Origin: Sabellastarte sp. h YS-2021
Lineage: Eukaryota > Annelida > Polychaeta > Sabellida > Sabellidae
Direction: 5' to 3'
Length of the DNA stretch: 64,000 bases
Assembly (NCBI GenBank): GCA_964017235.1
Contig: OZ024936.1
Coordinates: 53,619,028-53,683,027, forward strand
Shown here: piece by piece, positions 63,475 to 64,000 of the stretch
How the letters are laid out: every line of letters begins with the position of its first letter
Position numbering within the stretch: the stretch's first letter is position 1
Made by a program: the position numbers and the translations under genes
The notes under the pieces: model-generated
Databases searched by the model: none
Told to the model about the DNA's origin: nothing
Seen by the model: the letters and a program-made list of their open reading frames with translations, nothing else

Positions 63475-64000
63475 ATGGCGCAAAATTGATTTAACATCCT
63501 CTTATGCGCTTGAGGTCAAAAAGGGAAAGTCCAGGGACGTGTCAGGTCAAAATCCAATTTAGCGCCCACCAAGGCAGATATACTATGGTGGAGGGTATGC
63601 TAGTCTGAACAAGTAGGTTTTTAACTGGCTTCGGAACCCTCTTATTGTGTGCTGTTATCACACCAATTGTGGGAGTCGGTGAGAGAAGCCATTGCAAAAC
63701 CTCACCTACCAATGGCCTTCTTAGGACAAAAAAGACAGCCGACTTCCATGAGTAAGGCTACTGGTCTTGATTAAGGATGATAAGTATGTAGGTTTGGAGT
63801 ATTTAATAGCCTTAAATGTGATGAGATTATAATGAACAAGATGTGGTATGAAATGGGGAGCCAGTGCAATTTTGAACTTCAAGATAGGGAGTAACATGGC
63901 TTGTTTTATCAAATTTAAACACAATTCAACAAAGGAATCTTTTGGAGTTTAGCCACATTCTATTTATTCACACCATTATGTGTAGGGAATTGCAGTAGTC
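63475..64000 (-). mobile_element. LINE 3'-end relic running off the window
   Basis: The minus strand reads LITFKAIKYSKPTYLSSLI, later SQLKTYLFRLAYPPP in another frame. These are non-LTR RT C-terminal blocks. It is the same group as 8,090-8,405 by the shared TATGGTGGAGG phrase. Confidence 0.7.

Overview
The window is invertebrate metazoan genomic DNA: AT-rich, intron-rich and crowded with transposon relics. The mix of DIRS-type retrotransposons, satellite-bearing Helentron/pearl-like elements, 5S- and tRNA-derived SINEs, and TA- and TTA-flanked MITEs suggests a marine invertebrate, perhaps a mollusc or another lophotrochozoan. The species cannot be fixed from sequence alone.

One host gene dominates. 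On the minus strand, between 63,236 and 7,891, I could place 21 internal exons with matching splice phases, about 3,149 coding nt or roughly 1,049 residues. They encode a long charged coiled-coil protein. Neither the start nor the stop codon lies in the window. All of its tryptophans fall in a recurring module, close to W-x2-E-[RK]-x2-L, and some introns hold decayed copies of neighbouring exons. The gene therefore appears to have grown by exon duplication. A tRNA-Pro(TGG) gene lies inside it on the opposite strand.

Layout. 1-5,464: broken DIRS-like tyrosine-recombinase retrotransposon (minus strand; 3' end outside the window), inserted in a satellite array that runs on to 6,330. 7.9-15 kb: the last visible exons, with Helentron-like elements between them. 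One of these has split a MITE, which defines its ends. 15-22 kb: MITEs and two more satellite arrays. 22.4-25.0 kb: a 2.6-kb foldback element built from a 21-bp minisatellite in opposite orientations. 29.05-34.49 kb: a second, older DIRS element with intact inverted terminal repeats and internal complementary region but decayed coding. 36.9-37.8 kb: another Helentron-like element. 39.9-63.2 kb: the denser exon region, with SINEs, LINE 3' ends, a ten-unit satellite array (44.5-46.1 kb), the tRNA gene, exon ghosts (50-51 kb) and a 45-bp minisatellite (57.7-59.3 kb) that resembles, and abuts, a splice donor.

The strongest leads are the split-MITE insertion, the splice-donor-like satellite, the exon ghosts, the foldback element, the DIRS internal complementary region and a 5S rRNA-headed SINE. 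All alignments were made by eye; no search or folding program was run.
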